A stretch of DNA of 64,000 nt from NCBI RefSeq assembly GCF_008124835.1, contig NZ_VNHW01000002.1:248001-312000 (forward strand), read 5' to 3'. The notes below the pieces were generated by a model that did no database searches, was not told the DNA's origin, and worked only from the letters and a program-made list of their open reading frames with translations. Below are positions 57,358 through 64,000 of the stretch, in pieces. Position numbers and translations under genes: made by a program. Source of the stretch: Blastococcus xanthinilyticus. Its GTDB lineage: Bacteria; Actinomycetota; Actinomycetes; Mycobacteriales; Geodermatophilaceae. Every line of letters starts with the position of its first letter. Within the stretch, counting starts at the first letter, position 1.

Positions 57358-57767
57358 TCGTCGGGGGCGCCGGCGGCCTCGGCGCCGTCGGCGATCCCGC
57401 CGAGGTGGCGGGCCGACGGCAGGCCGCCCTCGAAGGCGTCCAGCACGTAGACGTAGGCCACGACGTCGCCCCCGAGGGTGTGCACCCGCAGGTGCACCCG
57501 GCGGTAGAGGCCGGAGTCGGCGCCCTCCCACGCGTCCAGGGCCCGCTCGTCGGCCTCGGTGAGGTCGTAGAGCGCCACGAACACCCCGGGGACGTCGTCC
57601 CCGGTGGGCACCAGAGTGGCGAGCGCCCCCTCCCAGCCCAGCTCCTCGCCGCCGAAGGTCAGCCGCCAGCCACGCACCCAGCCGGTCCCGGTGTGCGGGG
57701 ACGACGGACAGCGGCGCAGCATCTGAGCGGGATCCATGTTCGACCCGTAGGCGGCGTAGAGGCCCAT
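57309..57767 (-). CDS. Gamma-glutamylcyclotransferase-like (AIG2/GGCT) protein
   Basis: A 152-residue protein. It has the substrate-loop motif YAAYGSNMDPAQML at the start (YGSN), GWRLTFGGEE, the likely catalytic Glu region DDVPGVFVALYDLTEADERALDAWEG, and ends in a short basic tail. The family cleaves gamma-glutamyl amides or releases 5-oxoproline, but the substrate in mycothiol-making bacteria is not settled. The ATG directly follows a leaderless -10 box and the gene is divergent from lpdA. Its 3' end exists twice in the window. Confidence 0.88.
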   Translation of the reverse strand: MGLYAAYGSNMDPAQMLRRCPSSPHTGTGWVRGWRLTFGGEELGWEGALATLVPTGDDVPGVFVALYDLTEADERALDAWEGADSGLYRRVHLRVHTLGGDVVAYVYVLDAFEGGLPSARHLGGIADGAEAAGAPDDYVRELRTRDCRSSGV

Positions 57768-57780
57768 CGCGGCGAGACTA
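57768..57780 (-). promoter_or_regulatory. Leaderless promoter of the cyclotransferase gene
   Basis: On the minus strand TAGTCT (57780-57775), seven bases, then ATG at 57767. Confidence 0.6.
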
Positions 57781-57881
57781 TCGAGACCGGCCGCCAGGCC
57801 GGGGACGGGCGGTACCCCGGCAGGGGGAGCGCACCGGGGACAATGGCGGCGACGGACCGCCCGGCAACGGAAGATGGAGCC

Positions 57882-59285
57882 ATGACCCGCATCGTCATCA
57901 TCGGTGGTGGACCGGCCGGCTACGAGGCCGCCCTGGTCGCCGCGCAGCTCGGTGCGCAGGTCACCGTGATCGAGCGCGACGGGATCGGCGGGGCCAGCGT
58001 GCTCACCGACTGCGTCCCGTCGAAGACCCTGATCGCCGCCGCCGGCGCGATGACCTCCGTCCGCGACTCCGCCGTCCTCGGCGTGCACGGCGCCGAGCTC
58101 GCGACGGTGAGCCTGGACCTCCTCTCGGCCAACCAGCGGGTGAAGAACCTGGCCATGGCGCAGTCGGCGGACATCCACGCCCGCCTCGAGGCCGAGGGCG
58201 TGCGGATCGTCGCCGGCCAGGGCCGGCTGGCCGACGACGAGCCCGGACTGGCCGCGCACGAGGTCGAGATCCTCGACGACGACGGCCGCGTCGTCGACGA
58301 GATCGAGGGCGACGTCGTCCTCATCGCCACCGGCGCCGACCCGCGCGTGCTGCCCGGCGCCGAGCCCGACGGCGAGCGGATCCTCGACTGGCGCGACGTC
58401 TACGACCTCGAGGAGCCGCCCGAGCACCTGGTCGTCGTCGGCTCGGGCGTCACCGGCGCCGAGTTCGCCTCCGGCTACCTGGAGGCGGGGATCCCGGTCA
58501 CGCTGGTCTCCTCCCGCGACCGCGTGCTGCCGGGGGAGGACTCCGACGCCGCCGAGGTGCTGGAGCAGGTCTTCCAGTCCCGCGGCGGCCGGCTGGAGCG
58601 CGGCCGCGCGGCCGGCGTGCGGCGCACCGAGAAGGGCATCTCCGTCGACCTCACCGACGGCCGCTCCGTCGAGGGCTCGCACGCCCTGATGACCGTCGGC
58701 ACCGTGCCGAACACCGCCGGGCTGAACCTGGAGCAGCACGGCATCCAGGTCGCCGAGTCCGGGCACGTCGTCGTCGACCGCGTCTCGCGCACCTCCGTGC
58801 CCGGCATCTACGCGGCGGGTGACGTCACCGGCGTCTTCCAGCTCGCGTCGGTCGCGGCCATGCAGGGCCGGATCGCGATGTGGCACGCCCTGGGCGAGGC
58901 CGTCGCGCCGATCAAGCTCAAGACGGTCGCGGCCAACGTCTTCACCCACCCGGAGATCGCCACCGTCGGCGTCCAGGAGAAGACGCTGGACGAGAACGTC
59001 GACGTCGAGGCGGTCCGGCTGCCGCTGGCCACCAACGCCCGGGCCAAGATGGGCGACATCCACGACGGCTTCGTCAAGCTCTTCGCCCGGCGCTCGACCG
59101 GGGTCATCGTGGGCGGTGTCGTCGTCGCCCCGGGGGCGTCCGAGCTCGTGCTGCCGATCGCCCTGGCGGTCACCAAGGGCCTGACGGTGGACGACCTGGC
59201 GCAGACCTTCGCCATCTACCCGTCACTGTCGGGGTCGATCACCGAGGCCGGCCGACGGCTGATGGGGGCCGACGACCTCGCCTGA
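57882..59285 (+). CDS. LpdA-type NAD(P)H quinone reductase (flavoprotein disulfide reductase family)
   Basis: A 467-residue FAD protein. It shows the FAD motif IIGGGPAGYEAA at residue 7, ATGADPRVLP, the NAD motif VVVGSGVTGAEFASGY, and GIYAAGDVTG with the late FAD Asp. In the active-site loop GGASVLTDCVPSK the first redox cysteine is replaced by Ser39 and only Cys44 is left, so it cannot form the usual disulfide. It is very similar, from memory, to M. tuberculosis LpdA (Rv3303c), an NAD(P)H:quinone reductase involved in oxidative-stress defence. Start ATG 57882; an in-frame ATG at 57843 would add 13 residues. Confidence 0.92.
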   Translation: MTRIVIIGGGPAGYEAALVAAQLGAQVTVIERDGIGGASVLTDCVPSKTLIAAAGAMTSVRDSAVLGVHGAELATVSLDLLSANQRVKNLAMAQSADIHARLEAEGVRIVAGQGRLADDEPGLAAHEVEILDDDGRVVDEIEGDVVLIATGADPRVLPGAEPDGERILDWRDVYDLEEPPEHLVVVGSGVTGAEFASGYLEAGIPVTLVSSRDRVLPGEDSDAAEVLEQVFQSRGGRLERGRAAGVRRTEKGISVDLTDGRSVEGSHALMTVGTVPNTAGLNLEQHGIQVAESGHVVVDRVSRTSVPGIYAAGDVTGVFQLASVAAMQGRIAMWHALGEAVAPIKLKTVAANVFTHPEIATVGVQEKTLDENVDVEAVRLPLATNARAKMGDIHDGFVKLFARRSTGVIVGGVVVAPGASELVLPIALAVTKGLTVDDLAQTFAIYPSLSGSITEAGRRLMGADDLA

Positions 59286-59317
59286 GCCGTGGCCGGCGGG
59301 GTCGGTGCGCCGCGTGT

Positions 59318-59352
59318 GACCGGAGTGCCGACGGTTCGGCTCAACTCCGGTC
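59318..59352. terminator. Two-part hairpin after lpdA
   Basis: GACCGGAGT (59318-59326) pairs with ACTCCGGTC (59344-59352). Inside, GCCGA (59327-59331) pairs with TCGGC (59336-59340) around CGGT, leaving only a three-base bulge. It lies 33 bp after the lpdA stop. Confidence 0.75.
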
Positions 59353-59394
59353 CGGTGGTGCCGACGCGCGATCCGGCCGCCGATTCAGGAGGGG

Positions 59395-61098
59395 ATGTCT
59401 CCTCGCCACGGCCTCGGTCGTCCCCGCGCCCGTCGTCCTCTGCTGCGCGCCGCGGCGGTCCTGGCCACCGCGCTGGCGGGTGCGGTCGCGGTGCCCGCCG
59501 TCGCCACCGCAGAGGACGCCGCGACGACGGTCGTGGGCGAGCTCGTCCACGTGCTGGCCGAGGGCGAGCCCGGCGCGGCGCACACCGGTGACGCCGACGC
59601 CCGGCTGAGCTGGGTCGAGACCGACGCGGGCCCGGTCCGGGTGGACCCGGAGCAGGTCGCCGCCGTGCCGGCCGGGGCCACGGTCTCGCTGACCGTCGGC
59701 GGGACGGTCGAGGACGCGGCGGGCGCGGACCCGGCGGGCGCGGACGGCTACGCCGGCGCGCGCACCGTCCTCGCCGGCGAGGTCGTCGCGGCCCCGGCGG
59801 AGCCGCGGCCCGCCCGCTCCCCGCGCAGCGGCCTGACCAACGAGGTGACCGTGGTGCTGGTGGCGCCGGCCGGCACCGGGCCGGACGACACCCTGCTGGC
59901 CGACGTCGCCGCCACCGTGGACGGCCCCGTCGCGGACTTCTGGGCCGAGCAGAGCGGCGGCGCCATCGCCCTCGGCGTCGGCCAGGCGTGGAACTGGGTG
60001 AGCACCACGGCCGGGTGCGCCGACCCCGAGGCGATGTGGGCCGAGGCGGCCCGTGCGGTCGGCTTCGTCCCCGGCCCCGGCAAGCACCTGATGCTGCGGC
60101 TCAGCGGCCAGACCGCGGCCCAGCCGGGCTGCGGCTACGCGCTGGCGCAGGTGGGCTCCGGCCCCGCGTCCGGCGGCCGGCTGTACGTCCGGGAGACGCT
60201 GCCGTCGGTCATCGCGCACGAGCTGGGCCACAACTTCGGCCTCGGCCACTCCTCGGCGGAGCAGTGCGACGGCACCGTCGAGGGCGGGTCCTGCCGCACC
60301 GTGGGCTACCGCGACCTCTACGACGTCATGGGCGCCTCGTGGGGGCAGACCGGCTCCCTCAACGCCGTCCAGGCGGCGGCGCTGGGCGTCCTGCCGGCGG
60401 GATCCGCGGAGACCGTCACGACGCAGGACGCCCCCCGCACGGTGTCCCTCGCCCCGCTCGCCGGGGGCACCGGGGTGCGGGCGCTGCAGCTGGTCGACGC
60501 GGACGGCGTGGCCTACTGGCTGGAGCTCCGGGCGGGGGTCGGACGGGACCGCTGGCTGACCACCCCCGACAACGTCTACGGGCTGGACGCGGGCGTGCTC
60601 GTGCACCGGACCGGCCGGTTCCCCGACACCTCGCTGCTGCTGGACGGCACGCCCGCGGCCGCCTCGGGCTGGGAGGCCGACCTGCGCTCCGCCCTCCCGG
60701 TCGGCGTCCCGGTGCCGCTCTCCGGTGGCGACTTCACCGTCACCGTCCAGGGCGTGGACGGCGGCGGTGCCCTGCTCCAGGTCGTGCCGTCCCCGTCCCC
60801 GTCCGGGACGGCGGCGGGTCCCGCCGACAGCCGGTCTCCCGTGGGCACGCTGATCGGTGGCCGGGCCGCCGGCGCGGCGGCGGCCGAGCAGCCGGCGGCC
60901 GGGGCCTCCCTGCCGGCGGCCTCCGTCGCGGCGGCCGCCGTGGTCGCCCCGACGGCGACGGCGACGGCTCCCGCCTCCGGCACGGCACCCGGTGAGGAGG
61001 CCGGGGTGCTGCTGCCCGTCGCGGCGGCCTCCGCGCTGGGCGGTGCGGGCCTGCTGGCGCTGCGCGGGATGCGCGCCGCCCTGCTCCGGCGCCGCTGA
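59395..61098 (+). CDS. Exported zinc metalloprotease with C-terminal membrane anchor
   Basis: A 567-residue protein. A basic N-terminus and hydrophobic stretch end at AVATA near residue 39, a likely signal-peptidase site. A propeptide-like Ala/Glu/Val-rich region runs to about 145. The zincin domain has VIAHELGHNFGLGHSS with zinc ligands His275, His279 and His285, and the Met-turn DVMGASW near 312. The spacing fits metzincins of the M11/M12 kind. A beta-rich region follows to about 475, then a Ser/Pro/Ala-rich stalk and a hydrophobic anchor with an RRR end near 540-567. A paralog with lectin domains lies directly downstream. AGGAGG is only two bases before the ATG. Confidence 0.85.
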   Translation: MSPRHGLGRPRARRPLLRAAAVLATALAGAVAVPAVATAEDAATTVVGELVHVLAEGEPGAAHTGDADARLSWVETDAGPVRVDPEQVAAVPAGATVSLTVGGTVEDAAGADPAGADGYAGARTVLAGEVVAAPAEPRPARSPRSGLTNEVTVVLVAPAGTGPDDTLLADVAATVDGPVADFWAEQSGGAIALGVGQAWNWVSTTAGCADPEAMWAEAARAVGFVPGPGKHLMLRLSGQTAAQPGCGYALAQVGSGPASGGRLYVRETLPSVIAHELGHNFGLGHSSAEQCDGTVEGGSCRTVGYRDLYDVMGASWGQTGSLNAVQAAALGVLPAGSAETVTTQDAPRTVSLAPLAGGTGVRALQLVDADGVAYWLELRAGVGRDRWLTTPDNVYGLDAGVLVHRTGRFPDTSLLLDGTPAAASGWEADLRSALPVGVPVPLSGGDFTVTVQGVDGGGALLQVVPSPSPSGTAAGPADSRSPVGTLIGGRAAGAAAAEQPAAGASLPAASVAAAAVVAPTATATAPASGTAPGEEAGVLLPVAAASALGGAGLLALRGMRAALLRRR

Positions 61099-61135
61099 CC
61101 GGCCGCCGGCGCCGCTGACCGGCCGCCGGCGCCGG
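61086..61135 (+). repeat. 20-bp tandem repeat over the metalloprotease stop codon
   Basis: The unit CCGGCGCCGCTGACCGGCCG occurs at 61086-61105 and 61106-61125, followed by a ten-base partial copy. The first copy contains the stop codon TGA of the upstream gene. Confidence 0.85.
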
Positions 61136-61200
61136 TAGGTGCCGGTGGAGCCGGTGCCCGCCGATGGAGTACAGCGACCACCCGTACGAGGAGTTGAGCC

Positions 61201-63588
61201 GTGTTCCTGAGCCGTCGGCGTCCGCGCCAGCGGGCAGCCGCCCTGCTGCTGGCCACCGGGGTGGTGGCCCCGGTGCTCGCCGGCGTCCCCGCCGCCTCCG
61301 CCGAGGAGGGCGCCCCGGAGACCGTCGTCGGTCAGCTGGTCCAGGCCTGGCCCGATCCGGAGCACCCGGAGGAGTCGTCGCACGACCACCACGCGGACGA
61401 GCCGCTGACCTGGATCGCCACGGGGGACGGCGAGTCCGTCCGGGTGCCCGGGGAGGAACTGGCCGACGAGCTCGGCACCGCCGACGGTGAGGTGCCCGTC
61501 GGCGCCACCGTCGAGGTGACCGTCGGCGCGGAGGTTCCCGGCGAGCCGGGCGACCCCGGCGCGGCACCGGCCCGGGAGGTGCTCGGCGCGGAGGTGCTGG
61601 CCGCCGCGCCACCGACCGCGCCGGCCACCACGCCCACCGCGCACCCGGTGACGGTGGTGATGGTCGTGCCCGCCGGCGCGGCCCGCGACAGCCGGACCCT
61701 CGCCGACGTGGTGGCGCAGGTCGACGGCCCGGTCGCCACGTTCTGGTCGGAGCAGACCGGCGGCGCCGTCGCCCTCGACGTCGCGGACCAGTGGGACTGG
61801 TTCGACGCGGCCGCCGGGTGCGACGACGCGGAGGCGCTGTGGGACGAGGCGGCCAGACACGCGGGGTGGACCCGCGGCACGGGTCGGCACCTGCTCGTCT
61901 ATCTGCCGCAGAACGCGCCCGGCTGCTCGTACGGGCTGGGCGAGGTCGGCTTCTCGCTGCACGGCGGTGGGCGGTCCTACACCACCGACCTGCCCACCTC
62001 GGTGATCGCGCACGAGATCGGCCACAACCTGGGGCTGGGGCACTCCTCCGCCCGGCACTGCGACGGGGCGGTGGACGCGGGCAGCTGCCGCGTGACCGAG
62101 TACCGCGACTACTACGACGTCATGGGCGCCTCGTGGGAGAACGTCGGGACCCTCAGCACGACGCACGCGGCGCTGCTGGGGGTCCTGCCGGGAGCCGACG
62201 TCGTCGACCTCACCCCGGGAACGCCGACCGCCACCTACGAGCTGTCCCCGGTCTCCGGGGCCACCGGCACGCGGGCGCTGCGGCTCAGCGCCGCCGACGG
62301 CCGGACCTACTGGCTGGAGTTCCGTCCGGCCGCCGGCCGGGACGCCTGGCTGACCAGCAACCGGGCCGGCCTGGACGCGGGCGTCCTGCTGCGCCGCAGC
62401 GGCGCGCGGCCGGACACGTCCCTGCTGCTGGACGGCACCCCGTCCACCGCCACCGGCTGGTCGGTCGACTACCGCGCCACCCTGGTGCCCGGTCGGCCGG
62501 TGACCTTCGCCGGCGGCGCCTTCACGGCCACGGTGGAGACCGCCGGCGCCACCGCCACCGTCCGAGTGGCGCCGCGCCCGGCCAGCGTCCTCGACGCCGG
62601 GCAGTCCCTGCCCGCCGGCCAGGCGCTGCGCTCGCCGAACGGGCGCTACCGGGCGGTGTTCCAGTCCGACGGGAACTTCGTCGTCTACGCCCCCGACGGC
62701 CGGGCGCTCTGGGCCAGCGGCGTCTACGCGCCCGGCACGCAGACCGTCCTGGGCGCCGACGGCAACCTGGTCACGGTCAGCGGGTCGCGGATCCTGTGGC
62801 AGTCGGGCACCGCCGGGAACGCCGGTGCGCGGGTGGTCATGCAGGACGACGGCAACCTGGTGCTGTACCGGGCCAACGGCTCCGCGGCGTGGTCGACCGG
62901 GTGGGACACCCCCGACCGGCTGCGGCCGGGGCAGCTGCTCACCGGTGGCCAGCAGCTGGTCTCCCCGAACGGCCGGTACCGGACGGTGTTCCAGTCCGAC
63001 GGCAACCTGGTCGTCTACGCCTCCGACGGCCGGGCCCTCTGGGCGAGCGGCAGCTACGCCCGCGGCGGCTGGCTCACGATGCAGTCCGACGGCAATCTGG
63101 TCAGCTACGCCGGGGGTCGCCCGGTCTGGCACTCCGGCACCTGGGGCAACCGGGGAGCGGCGCTGATCATGCAGGACGACGGCAACCTGGTGCTCTACCG
63201 GGCCGACGGGCGGCCGCTGTGGTCGACCGGCTGGGACACCCCGGACCGGCTGCGGCCCGGCCAGCAGCTCGTCGCCGGGCAGGGGCTGACCTCGCCCAAC
63301 GGCCGGTACCGGGTGGTCACCCAGTCCGACGGCAACCTGGTGGTCTACTCCTCGGGCGGCCGGGCCGTCTGGGCCAGCTCCCGGTACGGATCGGGCTTCC
63401 GGCTGGTGCAGCAGGGCGACGGCAACCTCGTCGCCTACGACGGCGCCGGCCGGCCGCGGTGGGACAGCGGCACCTGGCGGTTCCCCGGCGCGGTCTCGGT
63501 GCTCCAGGACGACGGCAGCCTCGCCGTGCACGTCGCGAACCGGGTCGTGTGGCGGACGCCGGCCGACGGGCAGCGCCACCTGGGCTGA
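61201..63588 (+). CDS. Secreted zinc metalloprotease with three B-lectin domains
   Basis: A 795-residue exported protein. The signal peptide ends near ASAEE (residue 34). The zincin domain parallels the upstream paralog: VIAHEIGHNLGLGHSS with His271, His275 and His281, and the Met-turn DVMGASW near 308. A beta-rich region follows to about 455. Residues about 463-795 form three bulb-lectin domains (starting near 463, 573 and 683), each with three QxDGNxVxY-type sites such as FQSDGNFVVY and MQDDGNLVLY; the last site is degenerate (QDDGSLAVH). Such domains bind mannose or similar glycans. Unlike its neighbour it has no C-terminal anchor. GAGGAG lies seven bases before the GTG. Confidence 0.9.
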   Translation: MFLSRRRPRQRAAALLLATGVVAPVLAGVPAASAEEGAPETVVGQLVQAWPDPEHPEESSHDHHADEPLTWIATGDGESVRVPGEELADELGTADGEVPVGATVEVTVGAEVPGEPGDPGAAPAREVLGAEVLAAAPPTAPATTPTAHPVTVVMVVPAGAARDSRTLADVVAQVDGPVATFWSEQTGGAVALDVADQWDWFDAAAGCDDAEALWDEAARHAGWTRGTGRHLLVYLPQNAPGCSYGLGEVGFSLHGGGRSYTTDLPTSVIAHEIGHNLGLGHSSARHCDGAVDAGSCRVTEYRDYYDVMGASWENVGTLSTTHAALLGVLPGADVVDLTPGTPTATYELSPVSGATGTRALRLSAADGRTYWLEFRPAAGRDAWLTSNRAGLDAGVLLRRSGARPDTSLLLDGTPSTATGWSVDYRATLVPGRPVTFAGGAFTATVETAGATATVRVAPRPASVLDAGQSLPAGQALRSPNGRYRAVFQSDGNFVVYAPDGRALWASGVYAPGTQTVLGADGNLVTVSGSRILWQSGTAGNAGARVVMQDDGNLVLYRANGSAAWSTGWDTPDRLRPGQLLTGGQQLVSPNGRYRTVFQSDGNLVVYASDGRALWASGSYARGGWLTMQSDGNLVSYAGGRPVWHSGTWGNRGAALIMQDDGNLVLYRADGRPLWSTGWDTPDRLRPGQQLVAGQGLTSPNGRYRVVTQSDGNLVVYSSGGRAVWASSRYGSGFRLVQQGDGNLVAYDGAGRPRWDSGTWRFPGAVSVLQDDGSLAVHVANRVVWRTPADGQRHLG

Positions 63589-63598
63589 TCCGCGGACG

Positions 63599-63639
63599 CC
63601 ACCGCCCCGGACCTCCGACGTGGAGGTCCGGGGCGGTGG
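63599..63639. terminator. Bidirectional terminator, perfect 18-bp stem
   Basis: CCACCGCCCCGGACCTCC (63599-63616) pairs without mismatch to 63622-63639 over the loop GACGT. It lies between the convergent metalloprotease and carboxylase genes and can serve both. Confidence 0.9.
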
Positions 63640-63655
63640 TGCACCGGTGCGGTGC

Positions 63656-64000
63656 CTAGCCTGCGTCGGCGATGGTGCAGAGGACGGCGCCGCTGGTGAC
63701 CGTGGCGCCGACCTCGGCCGACAGCCCGGAGACGGTGCCGGCCTTGTGCGCGGTGATCGGCTGCTCCATCTTCATGGCCTCGAGGACCACGACGAGGTCG
63801 CCGGCCTCGACGGTCGCGCCGTCCTCGACGGCGACCTTGACGATCGTGCCCTGCATCGGCGAGGTGAGGGAGTCCCCGGAGGCGGCCGCGCCGCCACCGC
63901 CGCCGCGCTTGCGCGGCTTGGCCGCGGCACCGGGGGCCGGGGCCCCGCCGCCGGCGGCCAGGCCGGCCGGCAGCGAGACCTCGAGCCGGCGCCCGCCGAC
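63656..64000 (-). CDS. Biotin carboxyl carrier end of an acyl-CoA carboxylase alpha subunit (5' part outside window)
   Basis: The last 114 residues of a protein that continues past the right edge. A Gly/Ala/Pro/Lys-rich linker with [10 protein letters not shown] leads into a biotinyl domain, [20 protein letters not shown], with the biotin-attachment lysine in EAMKMEQPI. The design (biotin carboxylase fused to carrier) is that of actinobacterial AccA3/BccA alpha subunits of acetyl- or propionyl-CoA carboxylase. Propionyl-CoA carboxylation would supply the methylmalonyl-CoA used by the mutA-mutB enzyme, but the subunit's specificity cannot be told from this end. Confidence 0.92.
   Translation of the reverse strand, partial: VGGRRLEVSLPAGLAAGGGAPAPGAAAKPRKRGGGGGAAASGDSLTSPMQGTIVKVAVEDGATVEAGDLVVVLEAMKMEQPITAHKAGTVSGLSAEVGATVTSGAVLCTIADAG

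Noticed and set aside
59341-63579. A minus-strand open frame of about 1,412 codons
   Set aside because: It is antisense to the two metalloproteases. Its repeats are only the mirror of the lectin-domain repeats.
62580-63580. Repeated DNA words that look like a tandem repeat array
   Set aside because: They are the coding repeats of the three B-lectin domains and their QxDGNxVxY sites; spacing and sequence vary as expected for protein repeats, not for CRISPR or satellite DNA.

Overview
The window is very GC-rich (estimated by eye at over 70%), densely packed and uses many GTG starts. Gene content points to a high-GC actinobacterium. I think Geodermatophilaceae (Blastococcus, Geodermatophilus, Modestobacter) is most likely, but that is an inference from style and family resemblance. 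Supporting features are a DUF3017 gene after folD, an HNH/DUF222 (13E12-type) gene, an LDH-like malate dehydrogenase, a monomer-type NADP isocitrate dehydrogenase, an LpdA of the Rv3303c kind, and many leaderless promoters of the form TANNNT-N6/7-start codon. No rRNA, tRNA, CRISPR, integrase or transposase gene was seen.

Layout. 1-5.1 kb: end of purH, a pentapeptide-repeat protein, a membrane protein, folD, a DUF3017 protein, mdh and icd. 5.2-13.7 kb: a repeat-bracketed DUF559-type nuclease, a CNNM/CorC membrane protein, galE, a hisC-like aminotransferase, trpS, a 2H phosphoesterase, a YihY protein and a D,D-carboxypeptidase. 13.9-24.9 kb: a nucleoside import and salvage block (BMP lipoprotein, ABC ATPase, two permeases, cdd, deoA), an ABC-2 exporter pair, add and an MgtC protein. 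25.1-31.5 kb: a DEAD-box helicase, an unrecognised two-repeat protein, and the operon deoC - aldehyde dehydrogenase - half-length aldehyde dehydrogenase. 31.8-39.9 kb: a DUF222/HNH protein, a GNAT protein, upp, an oxidoreductase, a DHFR-like protein, a left-handed-helix acyltransferase, and the operon purine nucleoside phosphorylase - uronate-dehydrogenase-like protein - phosphohexomutase. 40.0-48.3 kb: a GNAT protein, then the overlapping run carboxylate-amine ligase - M20 amidohydrolase - mutA - mutB - meaB. 48.5-57.4 kb: a surface-glycan block. 57.3-64 kb: a gamma-glutamylcyclotransferase, lpdA, two secreted zinc metalloproteases (one with three B-lectin domains), and the 3' end of a biotin-dependent carboxylase gene.

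How the genes work together. The largest theme is nucleoside use. Nucleosides are imported by the BMP system, deaminated by Cdd and Add, and cleaved by DeoA or the purine nucleoside phosphorylase. The free uracil is recovered by Upp. Pentose phosphates are interconverted by the phosphohexomutase, deoxyribose phosphate is split by DeoC, and the acetaldehyde is probably oxidised by the neighbouring aldehyde dehydrogenase. As I recall it, the backbone order (folD, icd, trpS, yihY, dacB, cdd, deoA, add, upp, pmm, deoD, lpdA, biotin carboxylase) resembles Mycobacterium tuberculosis between about Rv3356c and Rv3285. On that reading the glycan block and the metalloprotease pair are lineage-specific insertions.

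The most interesting parts are: (1) the glycan block, which couples an FdtB-like aminotransferase and an FdtC-FdtA fusion to a GtrA/GtrB-like polyprenyl-phosphate sugar system with two GT-C-like membrane proteins and an OafA-type acyltransferase; (2) the tandem metalloprotease pair; (3) two families of hairpin-forming intergenic repeats, one bracketing a nuclease gene and one bracketing an ABC exporter; (4) a 72-bp perfect direct repeat of the cyclotransferase 3' end bracketing the acyltransferase gene; and (5) an unrecognised acidic protein built from an internal duplication.
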